The notes under the pieces are model-generated. The model saw only the letters and a program-made list of their open reading frames with translations. It did not search any database and was not told the origin of the DNA. The position numbers and the translations under genes were made by a program. Shown piece after piece: positions 42,833 to 51,173 of a stretch of DNA of 64,000 nucleotides. The DNA is taken from assembly GCA_041228335.1 (NCBI GenBank), contig CP166130.1:1-64000 (forward strand). The letters are read 5' to 3'. Each line of letters starts with the position of its first letter. The first letter of the stretch is position 1. This DNA comes from Alphaproteobacteria bacterium LSUCC0684 (GTDB lineage: Bacteria > Pseudomonadota > Alphaproteobacteria > Puniceispirillales > UBA1172).

Positions 42833-44427
42833 TGCGTTCAGATTCCGGTTCTTCCCGCTCGTTCATTAAAAGACTGTTTGGCTTTGGCCGGGGTGCCGAT
42901 AAAGCACCCGAAGAAGAAACCTGTGCCGATGGGATCAAGGTAGAGAAGGTTGAGGCAGAAGCCGTTGACCCGAAAGCACCCCTGCCCCGGTCCGTGCCGG
43001 AGGAGGATGACGCTGAAACCCCGCCGCCACGCCTGTCGATCGGTGGCCGAATAGCGGCCTGGTTCGGCCGGCGCAAGCAGGCGATCGTAAATTTCTTCAT
43101 CCCGAGGCCTGTTCTTGTTCCGGCCCAGCTCGTCACCCCGGAGATAAGCCTTGATTCAGGGAGCAAAGCCCCGCTCAAGGGGCAGATGATCTATATCATC
43201 ATCGCGGTGTTCTTCGTTTCGGCGGTGTCCTGGGCCATGCTTTCTGAAATCGATGAGGTGGTCCGCGCGGATGGGGAGGTCGTCCCCAGCGAGAATGTGC
43301 AGATCATCCAGTCACGTCTGCCGGGCTCGGTGGTGGCCATCCATGTCAAACTTGGTGACCGGGTATCCAAGGGTGACGTCGTCTTTGAGGTCGAGGATGA
43401 GGATGTGCGCGCCAATTTCGAGGATAACGAGATCCAGCGGCTGACCGCGAGCGCAACAATCCACCGGCTCGAAGCGGAAAGCCGGGGCGATGGCAGCATC
43501 CGTTTCCCCGCCGAACTGCTGCAGGAAGCCCCTGAGGTCACAGCACAGGAGGCGGCCGTCTTCCAGAGCCGGCGCAAGGCGCTCGACAGTGAAAAGAAGG
43601 TGATCGAGCAGGAAATCGAAAGCCTGCGCCAGGGTATCGCCGAGCAGATTGCCGAGGGCGAGGTGGCGGCGATGCAGATTGCCACGATCAAGGAAGAACT
43701 CAGTGTCGTGAAACCTCTGGTGGACCGGGGGTATGAGCCCAAACTCAGCCTGCTCAATGTTCAGGCAAGGCTGGATGAAGCCATGGGAAGAGAACGTCTC
43801 GCCGGGCTTGCCGCCCAGCGGATGGAGGCAGATCTGAAAAGTCGCCAGCGCCGGTTGCAAGCCGTCGATGACAGTTTTCGGGCCGATGCCGAAACCCGGC
43901 TGGTCGAGGTGCGCACCGAAGCAGCCCAGGCCGAAGCCCGGCTTGAGGCGTTGAAGGGCAAAGTCGCCTATGCCGCGGTTCGAGCACCGGCGGATGGCGT
44001 GATTTCGGTGGTTCATATCAACACCATCGGCGCGGTGGTGGATGGCGGGGCGATCATGGCCGAGCTTGTTCCGGATGAAAGCGAGGTTACGGTCCGCGCC
44101 CGGGTCAATACCGATGATGTATCCAAGATCAGGATCGGCCAGAAAGTGCGAATCTCGCTCACGTCCTATGATCCGTCCCGGTTCGGCACGCTGGAAGGGC
44201 AGGTGCAGAAGATCGCCAGCAACAGCACCCAGGAAGAAAACCAGCCGCCCTATTTTGTCACCATGGTCAACGTGCCGGACACCACCTTTCCGCAGTCGGG
44301 CGTCTCCCCCGATGTCGTGCCCGGCATGACCGTGATTGTCGATCTTCTGGGGGATAAGAGAACGATAATGGAATATATCCTCTCGCCGATCAAACGTGCC
44401 CAGACCATCGCTTTCCGGGAGAAATAA
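42832..44427 (+). CDS. HlyD family periplasmic adaptor of a type I secretion system
   Basis: Membrane-fusion protein of 531 residues linking the ABC exporter to the TolC-like channel. Residues 1-118 are cytoplasmic and acidic/proline-rich, which is longer than usual; one membrane segment follows (about 119-137), then a lipoyl half (ADGEVVPSENVQIIQSRLPGSVVAIHVKLGDRVSKGD), a long coiled coil (about 225-360) and the second lipoyl half with VRAPADGVISVVHINTIGAVV, ending in a beta-barrel domain. GGAGGG precedes the ATG, which overlaps the ABC stop by one base. A terminator follows. Confidence 0.93.
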   Translation: MRSDSGSSRSFIKRLFGFGRGADKAPEEETCADGIKVEKVEAEAVDPKAPLPRSVPEEDDAETPPPRLSIGGRIAAWFGRRKQAIVNFFIPRPVLVPAQLVTPEISLDSGSKAPLKGQMIYIIIAVFFVSAVSWAMLSEIDEVVRADGEVVPSENVQIIQSRLPGSVVAIHVKLGDRVSKGDVVFEVEDEDVRANFEDNEIQRLTASATIHRLEAESRGDGSIRFPAELLQEAPEVTAQEAAVFQSRRKALDSEKKVIEQEIESLRQGIAEQIAEGEVAAMQIATIKEELSVVKPLVDRGYEPKLSLLNVQARLDEAMGRERLAGLAAQRMEADLKSRQRRLQAVDDSFRADAETRLVEVRTEAAQAEARLEALKGKVAYAAVRAPADGVISVVHINTIGAVVDGGAIMAELVPDESEVTVRARVNTDDVSKIRIGQKVRISLTSYDPSRFGTLEGQVQKIASNSTQEENQPPYFVTMVNVPDTTFPQSGVSPDVVPGMTVIVDLLGDKRTIMEYILSPIKRAQTIAFREK

Positions 44428-44449
44428 GCGTACCATTTCCTCGGTTGAA

Positions 44450-44496
44450 GGCAGGCCCTGAATTCCTCCCCACGGATTGGGCTTGCCTTTCTTCTT
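44450..44496 (+). terminator. Likely terminator of the type I secretion operon
   Basis: GGCAGGCCC (44450-44458) pairs with GGGCTTGCC (44479-44487), nine positions with one G-U pair and a 20-base loop, followed by TTTCTTCTT. It starts 22 bases after the HlyD stop. Confidence 0.6.
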
Positions 44497-44536
44497 GATG
44501 CGCTTCACCTTTGTTCGAGGTGATCGGGAGGGCGTT

Positions 44537-45490
44537 ATGGCAACACATGGGTATTCATCGGGGCGGCTCAATCTGCCTTTTGTCGGGCTTTGCAGTTTCG
44601 GCAAATATCCTGTTCAGATGGACTGGGAGTCGATCGATGCGGATGTTGCCATTCTTGGCGCCCCCTTCGATTTCGGCACCCAGTACCGGCCTGGTGCCCG
44701 CTTTGGCCCGAGGGCAATCCGTGAGGCGTCAACACTCTTTTCCTTTGGTCATGCCGGGGCCTATGACCATGAAGACGACATTACCTATCTTGCCGCCGAA
44801 ACCACCCGGATTGTCGATATTGGCGATGCCGATATCATCCATACCGACACAAAGCAAAGCCACGCCAATATCGAAACTGGCGTCCGTGCCATCCTCAAGG
44901 CAGGGGCCTTGCCGGTGGTTCTCGGAGGGGATCATTCGGTGAATATTCCGGCGATCAATGCTTTCAGCGAAGAGAAGCCGTTTCATCTCGTGCAGATTGA
45001 TGCCCATCTCGATTTTGTCGATGAGCGGCATGGCGTTACCGTCGGGCATGGCAATCCGATGCGGCGGGCCGCGGAAAAGCCCTATGTGACGGGGCTCAGC
45101 CAGATCGGGATCAGGAATGTTTCATCCACGGCAAGGGAAGGGTATGAGGATGCCCGCCGCTTCGGCAGCGACATTCTTTCGGTCCGGCAGTTCCGCTCTC
45201 TTGGCGTGGCCGCGGTGCTGGAACGGATTCCCGCGGCCAGCAGGTATTACATCACCATTGATATTGATGGATTTGATCCCTCGATCGCCCCCGGGACCGG
45301 CACGCCCAGTCATGGCGGCTTCCTCTATTACGAAATTCTTGAACTGCTCGATGGTCTGGCAAGGCGAGGTGATATCATCGGCCTTGATCTGGTCGAAGTG
45401 GCGCCGGATTATGACCCCACCGGATCGACTTCAACGCTGGCGGCACAGCTTCTTCTCAATACCATTGGCCGAATACTTCATCATCGATGA
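44537..45490 (+). CDS. Ureohydrolase (agmatinase/guanidino-acid hydrolase family)
   Basis: Manganese-dependent hydrolase of a guanidino group, releasing urea; 317 residues. Metal motifs are GGDHS near 130-134, DAHLD near 155-159 and DIDGFDPS near 242-249. The N-terminus (DADVAILGAPFDFGTQYRPGARFGPRAIREAS) is that of the agmatinase/guanidinobutyrase branch, not arginase. GGAGG with six bases of spacing fixes the ATG. It is followed, after 182 bases, by a polyamine-type ABC importer, which favours agmatine to putrescine; hydrolysis of the amidinotransferase product is an alternative. The exact substrate cannot be read. Confidence 0.85.
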   Translation: MATHGYSSGRLNLPFVGLCSFGKYPVQMDWESIDADVAILGAPFDFGTQYRPGARFGPRAIREASTLFSFGHAGAYDHEDDITYLAAETTRIVDIGDADIIHTDTKQSHANIETGVRAILKAGALPVVLGGDHSVNIPAINAFSEEKPFHLVQIDAHLDFVDERHGVTVGHGNPMRRAAEKPYVTGLSQIGIRNVSSTAREGYEDARRFGSDILSVRQFRSLGVAAVLERIPAASRYYITIDIDGFDPSIAPGTGTPSHGGFLYYEILELLDGLARRGDIIGLDLVEVAPDYDPTGSTSTLAAQLLLNTIGRILHHR

Positions 45491-45554
45491 AATGCAGGAC
45501 AAGGCCGAAGTTTCATCATCTGCTGGCCTGTTAATGGATATGAGTGAAATTGGT

Positions 45555-45569
45555 ATTTTGTCTCAAAAT
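45555..45569. promoter_or_regulatory. Inverted repeat between the ureohydrolase and the polyamine importer genes
   Basis: ATTTTG-TCT-CAAAAT, a perfect 6-3-6 inverted repeat about 104 bases before the ABC ATPase start. Could be an operator or a weak hairpin; nothing else is visible in the 182-base gap except AT-rich sequence just before the ATPase gene. Confidence 0.3.
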
Positions 45570-45672
45570 GACAGGAATTCAGCGAATTTATGTCGAATTT
45601 TGCTAATAAAACCTTGCATCCTGGGCCATTGTTCGTTTTAGTGTGATAACATAATTAATATCGGGGATGGGA

Positions 45673-46764
45673 ATGGCACAGGGAACACCGTTTGTTCGTT
45701 ATCAGAATGTGCAGAAGAGTTACGATGGCGAAACCCTCGTTGTCAAAAACCTCAATCTTGACATAGAAAAAGGTGAATTTGTCACCATGCTCGGGCCGTC
45801 GGGGTCGGGCAAGACCACCTGCCTCATGATGCTGGCCGGATTTGAAACCGCCACCCATGGCGATATCATGATCAACGGCAACCCGATCAACAATATCCCG
45901 CCCCACAAGCGTGGCATCGGGATGGTTTTCCAGAATTACGCTCTTTTCCCGCATATGACGGTCAATGAAAACCTTGCATTCCCCCTCAGTGTCCGCAAGT
46001 TCGGCAAGGCGGAAACCGAGGATAAAGTGCGCAAAGCGCTCGATATGGTGCAGATGGGTGCTTTTGGTGACCGTCGGCCGGGCCAGCTTTCCGGGGGCCA
46101 GCAGCAGCGGGTTGCCCTCGCCCGGGCGCTGGTCTTTGAACCTGAACTCGTGCTCATGGATGAACCTCTTGGCGCGCTCGACAAGCAGTTGCGTGAGCAC
46201 ATGCAGTATGAGATCAAGCATATTCACGAGAATCTGGAGGTGACGGTTGTCTATGTCACCCACGACCAGTCCGAGGCCCTGACCATGTCCAACCGTATCG
46301 CGGTTTTCGATGACGGGGTGATCCAGCAGCTTGCGGACCCGGTAACGCTGTATGAACGTCCGGAAAATGCTTTTGTGGCCCAGTTCATCGGGGAGAACAA
46401 CAAGCTCAATGGAACCGTCTCAAGCGTGACCAGGGGCGTGGCACAGATCGATTTGGGTGAGCATGGCAAGATCAAGGCCACGGCCGTTAATGTTGGCAAG
46501 GGTGACCGGACAACGCTCTCAATTCGTCCGGAGCGGATCAGCTTTGGGAAGAAAAAACCGGGCGGCAAGGTGGCCATGCCAGCGAAGATCGAAGAGTTGA
46601 TCTATCTTGGGGATCATATCCGGTGCCGGATGGACGTTGCCGGCAACAGGGAATTTATTGTCAAAGTGCCCAACGCAAGCCTGAGTGGTGATATCAAGCC
46701 CGGCACGTCCGGATTTGTTGCCTGGGATACACAGGATTGCCGGGCCCTGGATTTCACGGGATAA
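45673..46764 (+). CDS. Polyamine-type ABC transporter ATP-binding protein (PotA-like)
   Basis: Cytoplasmic ATPase of 363 residues energising import through the two following permeases. It has Walker [10 protein letters not shown] near 41-49, signature [15 protein letters not shown], Walker [12 protein letters not shown], and a C-terminal TOBE-like domain (about 240-360; RPERISFG), as in PotA and PotG. ATG 45673 is preferred to one six bases earlier for spacing. It is the first gene of a tight operon (gap of 10 bases to the first permease). No PotD-type binding protein is near. Confidence 0.9.
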   Translation: MAQGTPFVRYQNVQKSYDGETLVVKNLNLDIEKGEFVTMLGPSGSGKTTCLMMLAGFETATHGDIMINGNPINNIPPHKRGIGMVFQNYALFPHMTVNENLAFPLSVRKFGKAETEDKVRKALDMVQMGAFGDRRPGQLSGGQQQRVALARALVFEPELVLMDEPLGALDKQLREHMQYEIKHIHENLEVTVVYVTHDQSEALTMSNRIAVFDDGVIQQLADPVTLYERPENAFVAQFIGENNKLNGTVSSVTRGVAQIDLGEHGKIKATAVNVGKGDRTTLSIRPERISFGKKKPGGKVAMPAKIEELIYLGDHIRCRMDVAGNREFIVKVPNASLSGDIKPGTSGFVAWDTQDCRALDFTG

Positions 46765-46774
46765 GGCTGAAACG

Positions 46775-48028
46775 ATGTCTGGTGCAGAACAAACAGGCCC
46801 ATTGCTGACCCAGGACGGTGTTCCGCTCAAAGTCAGCCTCCGCCGGTCCCAGCAGCGCATCAAGATGCGGGCATTTCTTCTGGTTGTGCCGCTCCTTGTC
46901 TTTATCATGATTTCGTTCGTGGTGCCGATTGCCAGCCTCTTTACCAGATCCGTGGATGACATGCTGGTCAATGAGGTCCTGCCGCTGACCTTTGAGGAAC
47001 TGAAAAACTGGGATGGCCAGTCCGTGCCGGATGAGCCGCTCTTTGCGGCGATGTTCCAGGATCTGAAGAACGCGGACAAGATTGATGTCGGCCGTGTTTC
47101 AACGCGGATGAACTATGAAAAATCCGGTTGGAAAAGCCTGCTCAAGAAAACTGCCCGGATGATGAAAAAAATCAAGGAGCCGCCCTATAAGGATAAGATG
47201 ATCGATATCCACGATCGGTGGGGGGATGTTGAATTCTGGCAATCACTGAGCGCCATGAAGGACCCGTATACCCTTGGCTATTACCTGAACGCCGTCGATC
47301 TGAAATACGGGTATGAGAAATCCATCGAACAACAGCCCGAAAACCGGCAGGTCTATGTTCTTTTATGGAAGCGGACGCTGCTTGTGTCGCTTCTGGTGAC
47401 GGTGTTCTGCCTGGTGCTGGGCTACCCGGTGGCGCATCTGCTTGCCACCCTGCCGATCAGCAAATCCAATCTCCTGATGATCTGTGTGCTGATACCGTTC
47501 TGGACATCGTTGCTGGTGCGGATTGTATCCTGGATGGTGATGCTTCAGCAGGAAGGGGTCGTCAACGATACGCTGGTTGCCTTGGGTCTGCCTGAAGAGT
47601 TGCGCCTGCCGATGATGTATAATTTCACGGGCACACTCATCGTGATGACGCAGATCCTCCTGCCCTTCATGATTCTGCCGATCTACAGCGTGATGAAGAC
47701 GATACCGCCAAGCTATATGCGGGCGGCCCAGAATCTTGGCGCGACGCCGTCGCTTGCCTTTATTCGCGTATATCTGCCGCAGACGCTTCCAGGTGTTGGT
47801 GCAGGTTCGATTCTCGTCTTCATTGTCGCGATCGGGTATTACATCACGCCCGAACTGGTTGGGGGCAAGGATGGCCGGCTGATCGGCAACTTCATCGCTT
47901 TTCACATGCAGAATACGCTGAACTGGGGCCTTGCGGCGGCAATGGGGGTTATTCTTCTTTTCGGGATCCTCATCCTCTATTGGCTTTATGACAAGATTGT
48001 CGGTATCGACAACATGAAAATGGGGTAA
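46775..48028 (+). CDS. Polyamine-type ABC transporter permease (PotB/PotH-like)
   Basis: Inner-membrane permease of 417 residues. The first membrane segment (near 35-57) is followed by an unusually long, charged periplasmic insert of about 150 residues before the second, a feature of a marine/alphaproteobacterial subgroup. The transporter core has the EAA-type loop in SYMRAAQNLGATPSLAFIRVYLPQTLPG near 310-337. It pairs with the following PotC-like permease five bases downstream. Confidence 0.87.
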   Translation: MSGAEQTGPLLTQDGVPLKVSLRRSQQRIKMRAFLLVVPLLVFIMISFVVPIASLFTRSVDDMLVNEVLPLTFEELKNWDGQSVPDEPLFAAMFQDLKNADKIDVGRVSTRMNYEKSGWKSLLKKTARMMKKIKEPPYKDKMIDIHDRWGDVEFWQSLSAMKDPYTLGYYLNAVDLKYGYEKSIEQQPENRQVYVLLWKRTLLVSLLVTVFCLVLGYPVAHLLATLPISKSNLLMICVLIPFWTSLLVRIVSWMVMLQQEGVVNDTLVALGLPEELRLPMMYNFTGTLIVMTQILLPFMILPIYSVMKTIPPSYMRAAQNLGATPSLAFIRVYLPQTLPGVGAGSILVFIVAIGYYITPELVGGKDGRLIGNFIAFHMQNTLNWGLAAAMGVILLFGILILYWLYDKIVGIDNMKMG

Positions 48029-48033
48029 CGGCT

Positions 48034-48915
48034 ATGGCGCTTCCCATCTATGCCACAACAGGCCAGAAAATCTGGCACTACACGTACCTTTCGATCTGCG
48101 GGCTGGTACTGTTCTTTCTGATCGCCCCGTTGATCGTGGTGATACCGCTCTCCTTCACGAATGGCGTTTTTCTGAGCTTCACGCCGGAAATGCTGGCGCT
48201 GGACCCGGATGCCTTTTCGCTCAAATGGTACAAGAACATGCTTGGGTTCTGTGATGACCCAAGCATCAAGACCATGTGTTCCGATAAATGGAAGACAGGG
48301 GCCGTTAATTCAGCCTTTATCGCCGTCGCGGCGACGGCGCTTTCCACCAGTCTTGGAACGATGGCGGCAATCGGGCTTTCGCACCCGCTGATGCCGTTCC
48401 GTAAAATCCTGATGGCGACGCTGATTTCTCCCCTGATTGTGCCGCTGATCATCACCGCATCCGGCATGTTCCTTTTCTATGCCAAGGTCAATCTGATCGG
48501 CACCTATACCGGCCTTATCCTGGCGCATGCGGCGCTCGGCACACCTTTCGTGGTGATCACCGTGACCGCAACCCTGACCGGGTTTGACCAGAACATGACC
48601 AAAGCTGCCCAGAGTCTTGGGGCGAATACGTTTGTCACCTTCTTCCGCGTGCAGATGCCTCTTATTCTTCCGGGCGTCATTTCAGGTGGACTGTTCGCCT
48701 TTATCACGTCTTTTGACGAAGTGGTGGTCGTGCTGTTCATGGGCGGGCCGGAAACAGTCACCCTGCCGCGGCAGATGTGGTCCGGCATTCGGCAGGAGAT
48801 CAGCCCGACAATTCTGGCGGCGGCGACCTGTCTTGTGTTGATTTCGATTCTTCTGCTCACCACACTTGAGCTACTTCGTCGCAGAAGCGACAGACTGCGT
48901 GGCATCACGCGCTGA
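48034..48915 (+). CDS. Polyamine-type ABC transporter permease (PotC/PotI-like)
   Basis: Second permease of the importer, 293 residues with six membrane segments and the EAA loop MTKAAQSLGANTFVTFFRVQMPLILPG near 189-215. VVVVLFMGGPETVTLPRQMWSGI is typical of PotC-like subunits. It ends the three-gene importer operon and is followed by hemA after 35 bases; no terminator separates them, so read-through to hemA is possible. Confidence 0.9.
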   Translation: MALPIYATTGQKIWHYTYLSICGLVLFFLIAPLIVVIPLSFTNGVFLSFTPEMLALDPDAFSLKWYKNMLGFCDDPSIKTMCSDKWKTGAVNSAFIAVAATALSTSLGTMAAIGLSHPLMPFRKILMATLISPLIVPLIITASGMFLFYAKVNLIGTYTGLILAHAALGTPFVVITVTATLTGFDQNMTKAAQSLGANTFVTFFRVQMPLILPGVISGGLFAFITSFDEVVVVLFMGGPETVTLPRQMWSGIRQEISPTILAAATCLVLISILLLTTLELLRRRSDRLRGITR

Positions 48916-48923
48916 ATCATGTA

Positions 48924-48949
48924 ATAATCTCTTTAATTTAGGAGATTAT
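48924..48949 (+). promoter_or_regulatory. Hairpin covering the hemA ribosome-binding site
   Basis: ATAATCTC (48924-48931) pairs perfectly with GAGATTAT (48942-48949) over eight base pairs with a ten-base loop. The Shine-Dalgarno AGGAG (48940-48944) lies across the loop and the 3' arm, and the TTG start of hemA is one base after the stem. The stem is seven A-U and one G-C short of strong, so it could open with temperature or ribosome traffic from upstream. Confidence 0.55.
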
Positions 48950-48950
48950 A

Positions 48951-50177
48951 TTGGCAACAGGGTACGAAAAGCGGCTTGCTGACAGCCTGGATGCGCTGAG
49001 GCGTGAGAACCGATATCGGTACTTCGTTGAAATCGAGCGTATCGCAGGGCGTCATCCTGTGGCCTGCTGGCATGCTCCTGATGGCCCGCGTGATGTGATC
49101 ATGTGGTGCTCCAACGACTACCTCGGGATGGGGCACAACCCGTTGGTCACCGAAGCAATGGCAGAGGCTGTCCGGTCGCAGGGCGCCGGTGCTGGCGGGA
49201 CACGCAATATTTCAGGAACAACCCAGCCGCTTGTTGCGCTTGAGCGAGAACTTGCTGACCTGCATGGCAAGGAGCGCGCGCTGCTCTTCACTTCCGGATA
49301 TGTCGCCAACGAAGCCAGCATTTCAACCCTGGTCAAACTGCTGGGAGACTGCAAGGTCTTTTCTGACGCGATGAATCACGCCTCCATCATCAGCGGTATT
49401 CGTAACAGCCGGGCGGATAAGGTGATCTTCAGGCATAATGATATCGCCCATCTCGAAGAGCTGCTTCAGGCCGAGCCGCTGGAACGTCCCAAACTGATCG
49501 TGTTTGAGTCGGTCTATTCCATGGATGGCGATACCGGGCACATTGCGGCGATTGTCGCGCTTGCCAAACGCTATAATGCGATCACCTATCTTGATGAAGT
49601 CCATGCCGTGGGGATGTATGGGCATCAGGGAGGTGGTGTCGCCGAACGTGAAGGGGTCGCTGGTGAAGTTGATATCATCCAGGGAACGCTGGGCAAGGCC
49701 TTTGGCGTCATGGGCGGCTATGTCGCCGCATCGGATGTGATCTGTGATGCGATCCGTTCTTACGGCTCGGGTTTTATCTTCACCACGGCGCTGCCACCCG
49801 GTATTGCCGCCGGTGCGCTGGCCTCTGTCCGCTATCTGAGGAAAAATTCAGATGAGCGCAAGCTTCAGAAGGGTCGTGTTGTGCTGCTGAAGCACCTTCT
49901 TGAAGGGGCAGGTTTCGATGTTCTGCCAGGCGATACCCATATCGTGCCGGTGATGATCGGTGATCCGGCGCTGTGTCTTGCGATTTCGGCAAGGCTGCTC
50001 GAACGTCACGGCATGTATATCCAGCCGATCAATTACCCGACCGTTGCCAAGGGAACGGAACGGCTGCGGATAACTCCGGGCCCGCTTCACAGCGAAGAGA
50101 TGATCCATGACCTTGTCGAAGCCATGCAGGAGAGTTTCCACGCCTGCCGTCATGGTCGCGGCAAAAGCATCGCCTGA
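48951..50177 (+). CDS. hemA: 5-aminolevulinate synthase
   Basis: PLP enzyme condensing glycine and succinyl-CoA to 5-aminolevulinate, the first step of haem (and B12) synthesis by the C4 route, found in alphaproteobacteria. The 408-residue product has [10 protein letters not shown] near 52-61, [10 protein letters not shown] near 82-91, [12 protein letters not shown] near 213-224 and the PLP lysine in QGTLGKAFG (Lys249). It begins with TTG, chosen because AGGAG is correctly spaced and no ATG exists there. The RBS is embedded in a hairpin. It follows the polyamine importer operon and converges with an M23 peptidase. Confidence 0.96.
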   Translation: MATGYEKRLADSLDALRRENRYRYFVEIERIAGRHPVACWHAPDGPRDVIMWCSNDYLGMGHNPLVTEAMAEAVRSQGAGAGGTRNISGTTQPLVALERELADLHGKERALLFTSGYVANEASISTLVKLLGDCKVFSDAMNHASIISGIRNSRADKVIFRHNDIAHLEELLQAEPLERPKLIVFESVYSMDGDTGHIAAIVALAKRYNAITYLDEVHAVGMYGHQGGGVAEREGVAGEVDIIQGTLGKAFGVMGGYVAASDVICDAIRSYGSGFIFTTALPPGIAAGALASVRYLRKNSDERKLQKGRVVLLKHLLEGAGFDVLPGDTHIVPVMIGDPALCLAISARLLERHGMYIQPINYPTVAKGTERLRITPGPLHSEEMIHDLVEAMQESFHACRHGRGKSIA

Positions 50178-50198
50178 TCGCAATTCACCTATCCATGT

Positions 50199-51029
50199 CT
50201 ATTCCGGCATGGGCCCTGCAACAAGCATGGGGTCAAGCCGTTTTTCAAAAAGATTGACGCGCCAGTCAAGATGCGCGCCGGTGGATCTGCCGCTTGACCC
50301 GACGGTTCCGATGACGTCGCCCTGCTTCACCGCCGTGCCGAGCGGTGCCGATATCGTGTCGAGATGAAGAAAGGTGGATGAAACCCCGTGGCCATGATCA
50401 AGGATGATCGTCCATCCGGTGAAATAGAGGTCATCCGCCATGCGGATGACCCCATCCGCTGGCGCCAGGACGGGTGTGCCTTTGCTTGCGGCAATATCAA
50501 TCCCGTAATGCGGGGCGCGTGGCTCGCCGTTGAGGATACGGCGGGAGCCGTAGACACCGGTAATAATTCCCCGGACCGGCCAGATAAAAGAGGTGGCAAA
50601 AGCCGAAATGGGCGTGGCAAAGGCGCGTGCCTTTTTCACCACGTCGCGGTCCCGGGCGATCCGGGCCAGCACATCTGCAGGCGGGGTGACCATTGTCTGC
50701 GGCAGTCCGTCTATGCGCTGTTCGATATATTCACGGATAGCCGGGGTGAAGACATGGTTCTCAGCCGTGCCATCGGGGGCGATTTCACGGATCGTGATCG
50801 CGTTTTCCTCATCACGGTGAAAGCCGATGACGGCAAACCCGTCCGGGCTGACCATGAGGGGCTCTCCCTCGGCAGTAAGTTGGTAACCCGGATCTGTTTT
50901 GAGAAGTATCATTCCGCCCTGTTTTATCTCCCCCCGCACAAGTTCGAGGGCCTGGGCAGGCATGACGCATACCATCGCAATCAGGAACATAAGTAGCCGC
51001 GATAAGAAAAAGCATGAGCACCGGCGCAT
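50199..51029 (-). CDS. M23 family metallopeptidase (LysM-free peptidoglycan endopeptidase-like)
   Basis: Exported protein of 276 residues with a signal peptide ending near PAQA-LE. The N-terminal half is a beta-rich domain preceding the C-terminal lysostaphin-like domain with HYGIDIA (zinc ligands), DHGHGVSSTFLHL and GAHLDWRV near the end. The usual HLH motif reads HLD, a substitution also seen in other bacterial members, which may alter or remove catalysis. Likely acts on, or regulates amidases of, the cell wall. Start uncertain: ATG 51029 gives a typical signal peptide; earlier starts to 51062 exist. Confidence 0.88.
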   Translation of the reverse strand: MRRCSCFFLSRLLMFLIAMVCVMPAQALELVRGEIKQGGMILLKTDPGYQLTAEGEPLMVSPDGFAVIGFHRDEENAITIREIAPDGTAENHVFTPAIREYIEQRIDGLPQTMVTPPADVLARIARDRDVVKKARAFATPISAFATSFIWPVRGIITGVYGSRRILNGEPRAPHYGIDIAASKGTPVLAPADGVIRMADDLYFTGWTIILDHGHGVSSTFLHLDTISAPLGTAVKQGDVIGTVGSSGRSTGAHLDWRVNLFEKRLDPMLVAGPMPE

Positions 51030-51173
51030 TGTCTTTGCCAAGATATTCAATTTGATCACCATCAACGGATTTAAGTGAAATTCCCTCTAAAAACCTTAAA
51101 GGATAGACTTGATAGGCGCAATGAATGGAGTAGACTGAACGCCGTTGATTTCAGCCCACCTTCGAGCCGTGCC

